The notes: generated from the sequence alone by a model not told the origin. A stretch of DNA of 62,021 bases from Muribaculaceae bacterium (GCA_022509205.1 JAFLTR010000007.1:1-62021); one strand, 5' to 3'. Shown: positions 43,642 through 53,560, numbered from the stretch's first letter. Numbers and translations are program-made.

Positions 43642-45213
43642 ATGCAAAAATATCTCCATATTCTGATTCCCGCAATATTAATAGGGCTTTCAGGTTGCAT
43701 CAAAAACGACCTTCCCTATCCTAAGATCCAGCAGAACATCACGGTCTTGACGCCGGAAGGAGCGAAAAGCGCCACATTGATCGACAGCACAAATCTTACG
43801 GCAACTGTCTATCTAACCGAAGACGTGGATATCTATAAGGTGTCTTTCAGTGAGTTCAAATTTACTCCCGGGGCAGAAGTGACTCCGGATCTGTCGGAGG
43901 GGAACTATGATCTGTCGAGCCCCTTATATGTCACCCTTTCCAAGTACCAAAGCTACCGGTGGCAAATAAATGCCGAACAGACAATAGATAGATATTTTGC
44001 CGTGGAGGGAGAAATCGGAGAATCCACTGTAGATGCTGTGGGAAAGAGGATAGTGTTGCAAGTGCCGTTTTCAGCAGATATAACCGCCCTTAAAGTAACG
44101 GCCATAAAACTTGGTCCGGCCGGTCATACTGTCATGACACCGGATATAATTGAAGGGTATACCTATGATTTCTCACAACCATTTGCCGTTGAGGTGAATG
44201 CATGGGGAAGGACAGAAGACTGGACAATATATGTTGAGAGGGTGGAACAGACTGTCAACACAGACAATGCCGAGGCCTGGAGCCGGGTGATATGGGCTTA
44301 CGGAAGTTGCGAAGCTGAAAAAACAGGATCGTTCCAATATAAACAATCGGATTCCGAGGAATGGCTTGAGATAGATCCCGAATGGCTTACCCAAAACGGA
44401 GGCACACTCTCATGCTATATTCCTCATCTGCAACCATTGACCTCATACGATGTGAGAGCATACTCAGAAAATGAATATGCCAATATTCTCACCGTCAAGA
44501 CTGAAGACACTATGATACTTCCTGACGGGTCGTTTGATCAGTGGTGGCTCAAGGATAACAAGATATGGTGTCCGTGGGATGAAGGAGGTACACCATATTG
44601 GGACACGGGCAATACCGGAGCGGCAACTCTTGGACAGAGCAACGTTGTGCCCACAGATCATACAGTCACCGGTACCGGACAGGCAGCCCAGTTGGATACA
44701 AAATTTGTTGGTATTTTCGGATTAGGAAAACTCGGGGCAGGATCTATCTACACGGGCAGTTTTGCAAAAGTAGACGGAACGAACGGAATCCTCGATTTCG
44801 GACGACCCTTCACACTGCGTCCCACCAAGCTGAGAGGCTATTACCAATACCGCACGGCTGATATCGATTATACCAATACAGAATTTAAAGAGCTCAAAGG
44901 TAGGCCGGATACCTGCCACATCTATATAGCGTTGACCGATTGGACTGCACCTTACCAGATCCGCACGAATCCCAACAACAGGCAGTTGTTTAATAAGGAT
45001 GCAGATTATATAATTGCCTATGGTGAACTTCTCTACAGCGGCACTATGGATAATTATGAGCCTTTCGAGATTAAGCTTGAATATCGCGATTATTTCACCA
45101 CTCCGACTTATCTTCAGATCACTTGCGCAGCCTCCAAATATGGTGACTTCTTCACGGGAGCCAATGGAGCCACATTGTATGTGGATGAATTCTCGCTTGA
45201 TTACGACTACTGA
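43642..45213 (+). CDS. PCMD-domain lipoprotein
   Basis: 523 residues. Signal ILIPAILIGLSGCIKND, lipobox LSGC. Two N-terminal beta domains (ITVLTPEGAKSATLID; VVLQVPFSADITALKVTA-like strands with WTIYVERVEQT) resemble the Bacteroidetes Ig-like repeats found before PCMD domains. The PCMD domain starts near residue 293 (LPDGSFDQWW, YWDTGNTGAATLG, GAGSIYTGSF, RGYYQYRTADIDY) and ends LQITCAASKYGDFFTG...YVDEFSLDYDY. The match to the C-terminal half of the 766-residue protein is clear (SASKYGDYYSG and AASKYGDFFTG). It is the last surface gene of the operon, 51 nt before murF-alr. Confidence 0.78.
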   Translation: MQKYLHILIPAILIGLSGCIKNDLPYPKIQQNITVLTPEGAKSATLIDSTNLTATVYLTEDVDIYKVSFSEFKFTPGAEVTPDLSEGNYDLSSPLYVTLSKYQSYRWQINAEQTIDRYFAVEGEIGESTVDAVGKRIVLQVPFSADITALKVTAIKLGPAGHTVMTPDIIEGYTYDFSQPFAVEVNAWGRTEDWTIYVERVEQTVNTDNAEAWSRVIWAYGSCEAEKTGSFQYKQSDSEEWLEIDPEWLTQNGGTLSCYIPHLQPLTSYDVRAYSENEYANILTVKTEDTMILPDGSFDQWWLKDNKIWCPWDEGGTPYWDTGNTGAATLGQSNVVPTDHTVTGTGQAAQLDTKFVGIFGLGKLGAGSIYTGSFAKVDGTNGILDFGRPFTLRPTKLRGYYQYRTADIDYTNTEFKELKGRPDTCHIYIALTDWTAPYQIRTNPNNRQLFNKDADYIIAYGELLYSGTMDNYEPFEIKLEYRDYFTTPTYLQITCAASKYGDFFTGANGATLYVDEFSLDYDY

Positions 45214-45264
45214 CGGCCAACTTTAAAATAGGAACCAAGCAGGAGATGCTATGAATATCGGGAT

Positions 45265-47745
45265 ATGACAATTGAAAGAGTCATTGAGGAATTGATGTCG
45301 AAGTTCGGCAAAGAATTCCGTTTCTACCGGAACGGTAAGGAAACGGATATCAGGGAACTTGTGACCGATTCACGAAATCATTTCAATCCTGCTGAATCTC
45401 TTTTCTTTGCTATAAAGACTCCGGGAGGTAACGACGGCAACAAATATATTCCCGAACTTTATCAAAAAGGGGTAAGGAATTTTGTGTCGGAAGAAATTAC
45501 TGAAGATAAGAGAATCCTTGAAGATTGCAATTTCCTGATAGTGCCTGACAGTGTCGAAGCTCTTGGAATCGTGGGGAGACTGAACCGTAACCGGACTCGG
45601 GAAATAGTGGCTATAACGGGGAGCAGGGGTAAAACCACACTGAAAGAAATACTTTTTCAGCTATTGGAACCCGATTGCAAAGTTTCACGTTCTCCCAGGA
45701 GTTACAATTCCAAAATCGGTGTGCCTCTCTCCTTATGGCAAATAAGTCAGGATTCAGATATAGCCCTAATAGAGGCCGGTGTATCGCGAAGAGGGGAGAT
45801 GAAGCATTTGAGTGAGACAATCGGCCCCGACATTGTGATATTCACAAAAGTAGGAGATGCCCATTCCCACGGATTCGCTTCGATGGAAGAAAAAGCGATG
45901 GAGAAGTCCCTGCTTGCTTTTGGTCCCAATGTAAAGGGCGTAGTCTATTCTCTTGATGACCAATACATGAGAAGGGCTTTGGAGAAGTTGCCTGGGAATG
46001 TGGAAAAAATGACCTGGTCGGAACATGATTTCGAAGCTGATATCTACATAACAGAGAAAACTTCAGAAGGCTTTAAATATATTTTTAAAGGGGAATCAGA
46101 GGAGATAGAGACCGAACTAAATGAATCCTACGATCTTGAGAATATTGTTTTGGCGTTGGGGTTTATGCTTAAGAAAGGTTACAGTCCCACGGAATTGAAA
46201 AACCGCATAAAGTCTTTGCAGCGCATTAACACGAGGTTGAATGTCTCGGAGGGTATAAACGGTTGCTCGGTCATACTTGATTCCTACACCAGCGATATTT
46301 CATCTCTTTTGCCGGCAATCGACTTTATGAAGAGAAGAAAAATGCCTTGGCAGCGACTGTCACTTATTGTAAGCGATCTTCATCATGAAGGCAACAGTCA
46401 GGAAGAAGCCTACAAGGATATCGCAAAGATTGTAAGGGAAACCGGAATCTCCAAATTTATCGGTATCGGAGAAGCTATCAAATCGTTTTCTTATCTTTTC
46501 CCAAAAAATTCCGTTTTTTATAAAGATACTGCAGAATATCTGCAAGATTTTTCAGTTTCATCTTTCAATAATGAAATCATACTTCTGAAAGGTGGAGCGG
46601 AATATGGATTCAGGAAAATTTCCGAGCAACTTGAGGCGAGAAAACATGAGACGGTGCTGGAGGTGAATCTTGATGCTCTCTTGCGCAATTATAATTATTT
46701 CCGGAGCCACGTGCCGTCGGCCACCGGAATCATAGCCATGGTGAAGGCCTCCGGTTATGGAGCGGGAAGTTATGAGATTGCAAAGACATTGCAGGATGCA
46801 GGGGCTGCTTATTTAGCCGTTGCTGCTCTTGACGAGGGTATCGATCTCAGAAGAAACGGGATTGTGATGCCGGTGATGATTATGAATCCGAAAGCTGCCA
46901 ATTATCAGTCGCTGTTCCATCATAAGCTTGAACCTGTGGTCTATTCCCTTGAAATGCTCCAGACTTTCTTGAAAGAAGCAGGGAGATATGATTTGGGAGA
47001 ATACCCTGTACACATCAAGCTTGACACGGGAATGCACCGCATGGGTTTCCTCCCGGATGAACTTGATACTCTACTGGATTTGTTGAAAAGTTCGTCAAGC
47101 ATCAGAGTCGCCTCCATATTTTCTCATCTTGCCACAGCCGATTGCCTTGATATGGATGAATTCACACTCAGGCAACTTCACCGGTTTGAAGAAATGTCGG
47201 GAAAAATTATAGACCGCCTGGGGTATCCGATAAAACGTCATATTCTGAACTCAGCCGGTATTTTAAGATTTCCGAAGTATCATTACGATCTTGTGAGACT
47301 GGGTATCGGACTTTATGGAGCCAACACTCTTCCTTCTGCAATCGAGAAACCATTATCGGTAGTTTCTACATTGCGTAGCGTCATAATCTGCATAAGAGAG
47401 ATTGAAGGTGATGAGGCAGTTGGATATGGCCGGAATGGGAAAATCTCGGGGAAACGCCGTATCGCCACCGTGCCTATCGGTTATGCCGACGGTATGAACC
47501 GGAAATTCGGAAACGGCGCAACCCGGGTGTTTCTTAACGGGAATTATGTTCCTACAATCGGTAATATCTGTATGGACGCGATGATGATAGATGTCACCGG
47601 CATTGAATGTAAGGAGGGGGATTCCGTAGAAATTTTCGGCGAGAATGTGAGTTTGCAGAGTCTTGCCGACACACTTGATACGATCCCTTATGAGTTACTC
47701 ACCTCTGTATCTCCACGTGTCAAAAGGATTTATTATCGGGAATAA
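45265..47745 (+). CDS. Bifunctional MurF ligase / alanine racemase
   Basis: 826 residues, the fused form typical of Bacteroidetes. Residues 1-~450 are UDP-MurNAc-tripeptide:D-Ala-D-Ala ligase (MurF) with the ATP loop AITGSRGKTTLKE (Lys123), then NSKIGVPLSLW and IEAGVSRRGEM. Residues ~460-826 are a PLP alanine racemase with IIAMVKASGYGAGSYEI (PLP lysine Lys494), HIKLDTGMHRMGF, LNSAGILRF, and the catalytic tyrosine in PIGYADGMNR (Tyr740). It makes D-Ala and adds D-Ala-D-Ala to the cell-wall precursor in the cytoplasm. The usual YGHG of racemases reads YGAG here, as in other fused versions I know of. It lies only 51 nt after the PCMD gene on the same strand. Confidence 0.93.
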   Translation: MTIERVIEELMSKFGKEFRFYRNGKETDIRELVTDSRNHFNPAESLFFAIKTPGGNDGNKYIPELYQKGVRNFVSEEITEDKRILEDCNFLIVPDSVEALGIVGRLNRNRTREIVAITGSRGKTTLKEILFQLLEPDCKVSRSPRSYNSKIGVPLSLWQISQDSDIALIEAGVSRRGEMKHLSETIGPDIVIFTKVGDAHSHGFASMEEKAMEKSLLAFGPNVKGVVYSLDDQYMRRALEKLPGNVEKMTWSEHDFEADIYITEKTSEGFKYIFKGESEEIETELNESYDLENIVLALGFMLKKGYSPTELKNRIKSLQRINTRLNVSEGINGCSVILDSYTSDISSLLPAIDFMKRRKMPWQRLSLIVSDLHHEGNSQEEAYKDIAKIVRETGISKFIGIGEAIKSFSYLFPKNSVFYKDTAEYLQDFSVSSFNNEIILLKGGAEYGFRKISEQLEARKHETVLEVNLDALLRNYNYFRSHVPSATGIIAMVKASGYGAGSYEIAKTLQDAGAAYLAVAALDEGIDLRRNGIVMPVMIMNPKAANYQSLFHHKLEPVVYSLEMLQTFLKEAGRYDLGEYPVHIKLDTGMHRMGFLPDELDTLLDLLKSSSSIRVASIFSHLATADCLDMDEFTLRQLHRFEEMSGKIIDRLGYPIKRHILNSAGILRFPKYHYDLVRLGIGLYGANTLPSAIEKPLSVVSTLRSVIICIREIEGDEAVGYGRNGKISGKRRIATVPIGYADGMNRKFGNGATRVFLNGNYVPTIGNICMDAMMIDVTGIECKEGDSVEIFGENVSLQSLADTLDTIPYELLTSVSPRVKRIYYRE

Positions 47746-47758
47746 AATGTCCTTTTCC

Positions 47759-47959
47759 TTATTGGATTGAGGAAAGACTTTCGATGCATTTCTTCACCTC
47801 TTCATCAGTGGTGAAGAGTTTTTCACGGCAGAATTTAATAAGTTCTGCCGCTCTTTTTGTAAGGTCGGTCAATGCATCAATGTCGCAATTATCGCTTTGC
47901 ATTTTCGCAACAATAGCCTCGAGTTCTTGAATGGCTTTAGTATATGTGAGATCTTCCAT
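47759..47959 (-). CDS. xseB: Exodeoxyribonuclease VII small subunit
   Basis: 66 residues, normal size for XseB. YTKAIQELEAIVAKMQSDN, DALTDLTKRAAELIKFCR and the short C-terminal helix match the family's helical hairpin. It forms a complex with XseA to degrade single-stranded DNA. No xseA is found in this window; it lies downstream of pyrB on the minus strand, convergent with murF-alr with a 13-nt gap. Confidence 0.88.
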   Translation of the reverse strand: MEDLTYTKAIQELEAIVAKMQSDNCDIDALTDLTKRAAELIKFCREKLFTTDEEVKKCIESLSSIQ

Positions 47960-47971
47960 AAGTTTTGAAGT

Positions 47972-47992
47972 TGTAGGGACGCTGCGTGCAGC
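47972..47992 (+). repeat. Partial intergenic repeat, TGTAGGGACG type
   Basis: TGTAGGGACG followed by the small palindrome GCTGCGTGCAGC, between xseB and pyrB. It shares its core with 5074-5084 and the reverse copy at 13053-13070. Confidence 0.4.
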
Positions 47993-48017
47993 TTATAATT
48001 GTGGGGTTGTAAACTTG

Positions 48018-49109
48018 TTACTTGGCCTTTGATTCACAGTAAAGGCACCGCATCTCACCGGGTTTGTCAAGTGCCGGACGGAAAATGCTCTCTACACCGG
48101 TTTCCATATTTGAAATGCACCTTCTATTACGGCAGATATATTTCCCTTTCACTGCATCTGCAGGAATCAGTATAGAATCTTTAGAGGGATCTTTCGACCA
48201 TTCCAAAAGTTTGCTAATCAGAGCCATTCTTACGAATTTCCCGTTTTCCACCTGTCGGAAATAGGCGGCACGAGGATCGGAGTCTACATCAGTGCTGATT
48301 TCATTGACACGGGGCAATGGATGAAGAATGCACATATCAGGCTTGGCGTTTTTCAATTTCTCTGCATCAAGCACAAAGAAGTCTTTTACTCTGTCATATT
48401 CATCTTCATCAAGGAATCTTTCCTTTTGCACTCTGGTCATATACAGCACATCCAGGTCACCGATAACAGGTTCTATGGAATCCACTTCGACATAAGGCAC
48501 ACCGTTCATTTCGCACACCTCGTGTTTCATATAGTCAGGCAGACGTAACTGTTCGGGAGCAATCAATACAACCTTTATCCCGGGATATCTCGAGAGAGCC
48601 TTGATTAGGGAATGAACCGTTCGACCGAATTTAAGGTCACCGCAGAAACCTATTGTTATATTGTCAATCCTCCCTAATTCTCTCTTGATTGTTAGGAGGT
48701 CGGTAAGGGTTTGAGTGGGATGGCTGTGGCTACCGTCACCTGCATTTATCACCGGCACTTTTGAATTTAAAGCCGCCACTGTAGCAGCACCCTCCTCGAA
48801 ATGGCGCATAGCGATGATATCTGCGAAACAGTTGATTACCTTGGTGGTATCAGCACATGTCTCTCCTTTGCTCACCGATGAATTCTTTGCATCGGAAAAT
48901 CCCAGAACATTCCCTCCAAGCTCCATCATTGCGGAAGTGAAGCTGAGACGGGTACGTGTGGAGGGTTCATAAAAGAGGGTAGCAAGCTTTTTCCCTTTGC
49001 ATACCTCTGAGTATTTTTCTCGATTATCGATAATTTCCTGTCCGAGGTTCAGAACCTCCTCGAGTTCCTCTTTGGTGAGGTCGGTGGGATCTATCAAATG
49101 TTTTGCCAT
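48018..49109 (-). CDS. pyrB: Aspartate carbamoyltransferase fused to a PyrI-type zinc domain
   Basis: 363 residues, about 55 more than a usual PyrB. The catalytic part (1-~305) has the carbamoyl-phosphate motif STRTR (50-54), Lys81 in SKGET, HPTQTLTDL (130-138) and HPLPRVNE. It joins carbamoyl phosphate to aspartate in pyrimidine synthesis. After a linker, residues ~322-363 match the zinc domain of the regulatory subunit PyrI: Cys326-x4-Cys331-x23-Cys355-x2-Cys358, the same spacing as Cys109/114/138/141 of E. coli PyrI, including the CIS after the second cysteine. The nucleotide-binding N-domain of PyrI is absent, and no separate pyrI is in the window. It overlaps pyrE by 16 nt. The effect on allostery is unknown. 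Confidence 0.92.
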   Translation of the reverse strand: MAKHLIDPTDLTKEELEEVLNLGQEIIDNREKYSEVCKGKKLATLFYEPSTRTRLSFTSAMMELGGNVLGFSDAKNSSVSKGETCADTTKVINCFADIIAMRHFEEGAATVAALNSKVPVINAGDGSHSHPTQTLTDLLTIKRELGRIDNITIGFCGDLKFGRTVHSLIKALSRYPGIKVVLIAPEQLRLPDYMKHEVCEMNGVPYVEVDSIEPVIGDLDVLYMTRVQKERFLDEDEYDRVKDFFVLDAEKLKNAKPDMCILHPLPRVNEISTDVDSDPRAAYFRQVENGKFVRMALISKLLEWSKDPSKDSILIPADAVKGKYICRNRRCISNMETGVESIFRPALDKPGEMRCLYCESKAK

Positions 49110-49729
49110 GATGGATCTGAGGGGTTAGAGATAAATTTTTTAAGTTTTGCATCGTCATTTTTGGAGATATATCCTTCTTCAACAGCCACTTTGCAAAGAG
49201 TTTCGAAATTTGTGAGAGATATATTTTTAACATCGGCCTCTTTAAGCCTTTGGAGGCCTTTCTCCATTCCGTAGGTGAAGATACTGACGATTCCGAGCAC
49301 ATCAGCACCGGCCTCCCTTAAGGCTTCGACAACTTCGATGCAACTTCCGGCTGTCGAGATAAGGTCTTCAATGACAACCACCTTGTCGCCCTTTTCGAGG
49401 CGTCCTTCAATACGGTTTTCCCGACCATGGTCTTTATTACCACCTCTTACATAGCCCATGGGTTTGTCGAGAATCCAGGCTGCAATGGCTGCATGAGCGA
49501 TTCCCGCAGTGCTGGTACCCATCAATGAGTCAGCTTCAGGGTAGTTTTCTTTCACCGTTTTTGCAATAGTTTCTTCCACTATTTTGCGGGCTTCGGGATC
49601 TGATAGAATCAGACGATTATCGCAGTAAATAGGACTTTTTATTCCACTGGCCCAAGTGAAGGGCTCGTTGGGACGCAGGAACACTGCCTTGATTCTCAGC
49701 AACTCCTTGGCTATAGCAATTTCATTCAT
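49094..49729 (-). CDS. pyrE: Orotate phosphoribosyltransferase
   Basis: 211 residues. Converts orotate and PRPP to orotidine monophosphate. Visible are SGIKSPIYCDNR near residues 28-39, GTSTAGIAHAAIAAW, KDHGRENRIEG in the flexible catalytic loop, and the PRPP-binding VVVIEDLISTAGS. Its 3' end overlaps the pyrB start by 16 nt, so both are translated from one message. pyrF starts 62 nt upstream on the same strand. Confidence 0.93.
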   Translation of the reverse strand: MNEIAIAKELLRIKAVFLRPNEPFTWASGIKSPIYCDNRLILSDPEARKIVEETIAKTVKENYPEADSLMGTSTAGIAHAAIAAWILDKPMGYVRGGNKDHGRENRIEGRLEKGDKVVVIEDLISTAGSCIEVVEALREAGADVLGIVSIFTYGMEKGLQRLKEADVKNISLTNFETLCKVAVEEGYISKNDDAKLKKFISNPSDPSWQNI

Positions 49730-49791
49730 ATTGAATTATTTTTTTACCTCTTTTGCCGGATTTAACAATCGGATGTGAGAGATTTAATTTC

Positions 49792-50532
49792 TTAGATAAA
49801 ATTGGAGGGATTGTAAATGAATTCCTCATCCTTAAGGAACTCCGAGATACATTTTTGATACGCGGCTACCGGGTCGGAGGCGGCGGTTATGGGACGTCCC
49901 ACAACGATAAAATCAGACCCCAGTTCCCTTGCGAGAGCGGGAGTAGTGATTCGGACCTGATCGTCTTTTGCGGAGTCGGCAAAACGGATACCCGGAGTCA
50001 CTGTGATGAAGTCAGGACCACAAACTTGCTTGACTTTTGCAGCTTCCAACGGTGAACAAACCACACCGTCCAGGCCGGCTTCCATAGCATTGTGAGCATA
50101 GTGGGCTATTGTCTCATCGATAGGATTGTCGATGAGAAGCTGTTCCCTCATTGCTGCTTCAGAAGTAGATGTCAGTTGAGTCACAGCTATCAGCAGAGGT
50201 CTTGAACCGTCAGCCCGGGTAAGTCCTTCTTTTGCTGCAACCATCATTTCTTTAGTGCCGGAGGCGTGCACATTCACCATATCCACATCAAGATTGGATA
50301 GCACTTTCATAGCTTTCTTTACGGTGTTGGGTATGTCATGAAGTTTCAGGTCAAGGAAAATTTTGAATCCTCTCTTCTTCAATTCTCTTACAATTTCAGG
50401 ACCTGCGGCATAGAAGAGTTCCATACCGATTTTCAAGAATGGCTTTCTTTCAAGATCCTTGAATTTATCAAGAAAATCATAACATTCCTGAGTGCTGCCA
50501 AAGTCGCAGGCTATGATGACGTCTTTATTCAT
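49792..50532 (-). CDS. pyrF: Orotidine 5'-phosphate decarboxylase
   Basis: 246 residues from the ATG at 50532; the frame extends 26 codons further (to 50610), but that part lies across the promoter and has no homology-like sequence. Final step to UMP. The hallmark [45 protein letters not shown] and [11 protein letters not shown] phosphate-binding segments are all present. Transcribed with pyrE and pyrB downstream. Confidence 0.93.
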   Translation of the reverse strand: MNKDVIIACDFGSTQECYDFLDKFKDLERKPFLKIGMELFYAAGPEIVRELKKRGFKIFLDLKLHDIPNTVKKAMKVLSNLDVDMVNVHASGTKEMMVAAKEGLTRADGSRPLLIAVTQLTSTSEAAMREQLLIDNPIDETIAHYAHNAMEAGLDGVVCSPLEAAKVKQVCGPDFITVTPGIRFADSAKDDQVRITTPALARELGSDFIVVGRPITAASDPVAAYQKCISEFLKDEEFIYNPSNFI

Positions 50533-50578
50533 AAAGTTTTTATGCAAAAGGTTCCTAAATCTAATCAGAAGCAATATG

Positions 50579-50611
50579 CAAAGGTAACAAAAAATGTGGA
50601 ACGGGGTCAAA
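50579..50611 (-). promoter_or_regulatory. Promoter of the pyrFEB operon
   Basis: On the minus strand a TTTG (50611-50608), 21 nt, TACCTTTG (50586-50579). The start near 50572 leaves a leader of about 40 nt. The -33 part coincides with the T-run of the clpB terminator. Confidence 0.55.
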
Positions 50612-50638
50612 AAAATGCCGGGCTTTATATCCCGGCAT
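50608..50638 (-). terminator. Intrinsic terminator of clpB
   Basis: Perfect 8-nt arms, ATGCCGGG (50615-50622) and CCCGGCAT (50631-50638), with an 8-nt loop; on the minus strand it is followed by TTTTTT. It lies 27 nt past the clpB stop. Confidence 0.85.
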
Positions 50639-50664
50639 TTATATCAGATTTATATCAGATTACT

Positions 50665-53256
50665 TTATTCGTTGGTGAAGACCAGATCTTCCCCTTTGCG
50701 GTCTATCTTTATGGGATGTTCCCTGTCGACCTTCTGTGAAAGGATATCTTTGGAAAGCTGGTTGAGCACCATTCTCTGAATAGTCCTCTTGACGGGACGA
50801 GCACCGAATTCGGGATCGTAGCCATCCTCTGCCAGGAGTTCGAGGGCAGCAGGTGTCACTTCCAAAGTCACTCCATTGGAGGCAAGCATCTTCTGAACAC
50901 CCTTAACCTGTAGATCTACAATCTCCTGAATCTCTTTCTTGTTGAGCGGAGTGAACATCACAATCTCATCGATACGGTTGAGGAATTCCGGACGTATCTT
51001 CATCTTGAGAAGATCCATCACATCCTGTTTGGTCTTATAGATCACTTCTTCACGCTCTCCCTCCTTCATGTTTGCAAAATTCTCGCGAATAATGTTTGAA
51101 CCTTCATTGGAGGTCATGATAATTATGGTGTTCTTGAAGTTGATGAAACGTCCTTTGTTATCAGTGAGTCGTCCATCATCGAGCACTTGCAAGAGGATGT
51201 TGAAGACATCGGGGTTGGCCTTCTCGATTTCGTCGAAAAGTACGACGCTATATGGTTTGCGTCTCACGGCCTCTGTCAACTGTCCGCCCTCTTCATAGCC
51301 GACGTATCCCGGAGGCGCTCCGACGAGCCTTGACACGGAGTGTTTCTCCATATATTCCGACATATCGATACGGGTCATCATATCCTCATCATCGAAGAGA
51401 TACTCTGCAAGGGCTTTTGCGAGCTCTGTTTTACCTACACCGGTAGTGCCAAGGAAGATGAAAGAACCGATGGGTCGGCGCGGGTCGTTAAGTCCGGCAC
51501 GGGAACGCCTTACAGCATCGCTGACAGCCTTTATGGCATCATCCTGACCAATTACCCTGTGGTGGAGTTCCTCTTCGAGATGTAGCAGTTTCTCCTTCTC
51601 GCTTTGCGCCATCTTCTTGACCGGTATCCCGGTCCAACGGCTTACGATTTCGGCAATATCTTCAGCGTCAACCTCCTCTTTGATCAGAGCCCCTTCACCC
51701 TGCATCTCATGAAGTTTCTCCTGATATTGCTTGATCTCTTCCTCTTTCTGTTTGATTTTGCTGTAGCGGATTTCAGCCACTTTTGCATAGTCTCCCTCAC
51801 GTTCGGCTCTTTCGGCCTCATGGTTGAGCTGTTCTATGTCGATCTTGTTTTGCTGAATCTTGTTGATTTCCTCCTTTTCGGCTTTCCATTTGGCGAGTAG
51901 GGATTTCTCGGTGTCGCGAAGGTTGGCAAGGTCCTCATCTATCTCTTTGATCTTATATGTGTCACCTTCACGTTTTATAGCCTCCCTTTCGATTTCGAGT
52001 TGCTTAATTTTACGGGAAGCCTCATCAAGAGCCTGCGGCATGGAATCCATTTCCAGACGGAGTTTTGAGGCAGCCTCATCAATAAGGTCGATAGCCTTGT
52101 CAGGGAGGAAACGGTCTGTTATATAACGTACGCTCAATTGTACGGCAGCGATGATCGCTTCGTCCATGATACGCACCTTATGATGGTTTTCATATCTTTC
52201 TTTCAGACCTCTCAGAATGGAGATAGCCGCAAGTTCATCCGGTTCATCTACCATCACTTTCTGGAAACGACGTTCCAAAGCTTTGTCCTTTTCGAAATAT
52301 TTCTGGTATTCATCGAGAGTCGTAGCACCGATAGAACGGAGTTCGCCGCGGGCCAAAGCAGGTTTGAGGATATTGGCGGCATCCATAGCTCCCTCACCTT
52401 TACCGGCTCCCACAAGGGTATGGATCTCATCGATAAAGAGAATTATTTCTCCGTCGCTTTGAGTCACCTCATTAACGATAGCTTTCAGGCGTTCCTCGAA
52501 TTCACCTTTATATTTAGCACCGGCAACGAGGGCTCCCATATCGAGCGAATAAATCTGTTTGCTTTTCAGATTTTCCGGCACGTCACCACGGACGATTCTA
52601 TGTGCGAGGCCTTCAGCGATAGCTGTCTTACCTGTACCAGGTTCTCCTACAAGCATCGGGTTGTTTTTAGTTCTTCTGGATAGAATCTGGAGCACCCTGC
52701 GGATCTCCTCGTCGCGGCCGATCACCGGGTCTAATTTACCGTTGCGTGCTCGGTCGTTCAAATTGATTGCATATTTTGAAAGTGCCTGATAAGACTCTTC
52801 AGCACTTTGCTGAGTCACTTTGTTTCCTTTACGAAGCTCGTTAATGGCTGCTTTCAGGCCATCTTCAGTGATTCCGGCATCCTTGAGAATCTGGGAAGCC
52901 TTGCAACGTGTGCGCAGAATTCCCATAAGAATGGCTTCCACAGAGACATATTCATCGCCCATCGACTTTGAAAAGTCGATAGCTTTCTGCAAAGCCTCGT
53001 TTGATTCGCGGCTGAGAGTAACATCTCCTCCGCTAACTTTGGGAAGAGCCTGGATATCCTTTTCGATAGCAAGGTTTACTGAATTTAGATTGGCTCCAAG
53101 TTTTTGGAAAACGAAATTTACTATGGTCTCGCTCTCGCCGATAATGGCTTTGAGAATATGAACCGGTTCAATTAATTGTTGACCGTTCTGGCGAGTGAGG
53201 TCGAGTGCCTTTTGCACTACCTCCTGCGACTTGATTGTGAAATTATTGAAGTTCAT
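50665..53256 (-). CDS. clpB: ATP-dependent chaperone ClpB
   Basis: 863 residues, full length. Cytosolic hexameric disaggregase working with DnaK. The N-domain begins [17 protein letters not shown]; the first AAA+ module has [28 protein letters not shown] and an arginine-finger LERRFQKV; the M-domain coiled coil spans about residues 410-525; the second module has [16 protein letters not shown] (Thr where Pro is usual), [20 protein letters not shown] and [16 protein letters not shown]. The C-terminus [16 protein letters not shown] is standard. It carries its own terminator. Confidence 0.96.
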   Translation of the reverse strand: MNFNNFTIKSQEVVQKALDLTRQNGQQLIEPVHILKAIIGESETIVNFVFQKLGANLNSVNLAIEKDIQALPKVSGGDVTLSRESNEALQKAIDFSKSMGDEYVSVEAILMGILRTRCKASQILKDAGITEDGLKAAINELRKGNKVTQQSAEESYQALSKYAINLNDRARNGKLDPVIGRDEEIRRVLQILSRRTKNNPMLVGEPGTGKTAIAEGLAHRIVRGDVPENLKSKQIYSLDMGALVAGAKYKGEFEERLKAIVNEVTQSDGEIILFIDEIHTLVGAGKGEGAMDAANILKPALARGELRSIGATTLDEYQKYFEKDKALERRFQKVMVDEPDELAAISILRGLKERYENHHKVRIMDEAIIAAVQLSVRYITDRFLPDKAIDLIDEAASKLRLEMDSMPQALDEASRKIKQLEIEREAIKREGDTYKIKEIDEDLANLRDTEKSLLAKWKAEKEEINKIQQNKIDIEQLNHEAERAEREGDYAKVAEIRYSKIKQKEEEIKQYQEKLHEMQGEGALIKEEVDAEDIAEIVSRWTGIPVKKMAQSEKEKLLHLEEELHHRVIGQDDAIKAVSDAVRRSRAGLNDPRRPIGSFIFLGTTGVGKTELAKALAEYLFDDEDMMTRIDMSEYMEKHSVSRLVGAPPGYVGYEEGGQLTEAVRRKPYSVVLFDEIEKANPDVFNILLQVLDDGRLTDNKGRFINFKNTIIIMTSNEGSNIIRENFANMKEGEREEVIYKTKQDVMDLLKMKIRPEFLNRIDEIVMFTPLNKKEIQEIVDLQVKGVQKMLASNGVTLEVTPAALELLAEDGYDPEFGARPVKRTIQRMVLNQLSKDILSQKVDREHPIKIDRKGEDLVFTNE

Positions 53257-53560
53257 TTATTTATTTTTTAATATTTTTTGCTTTATAATCCTTTCAATTT
53301 ATTAACATTCCAACTCCAAAAATAGTTTTCACAAAATGGAGGAATCAATAAGGTCTAATAAAAACAGTGAAAAACAAGGAAAAATAGACAAGATGGATTA
53401 TATTTGCGATGTTTTTGGGATTGGGACGTGTTAGGTGGGGGAGGAAGTTGACGGTGAGTTGTAAATCGTCATGCAACTGATATTATTTAATGGGAGTGAA
53501 TTTGGAAATACAGGAACGCGGGTGCAGCATTGGATGATATAGAATTAAATTGCAAGATAT
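53257..53560. other. Intergenic region between clpB and the DUF59 gene
   Basis: 304 nt, divergent genes, no ORF of note. Possible minus-strand promoter for clpB: TTG at 53348-53346, 21 nt, TATTTTTG at 53324-53317. On the plus strand a -7-like TATATTTG lies at 53399-53406 without a clear -33 partner. A TTGGGACGTG at 53421 weakly recalls the GGGACG repeats. No CIRCE-type heat-shock element was seen. Confidence 0.35.

Noticed and set aside
50533-50610. 26-codon extension of pyrF
   Set aside because: It overlaps the promoter -7 box; PyrF starts with [10 protein letters not shown] at 50532.
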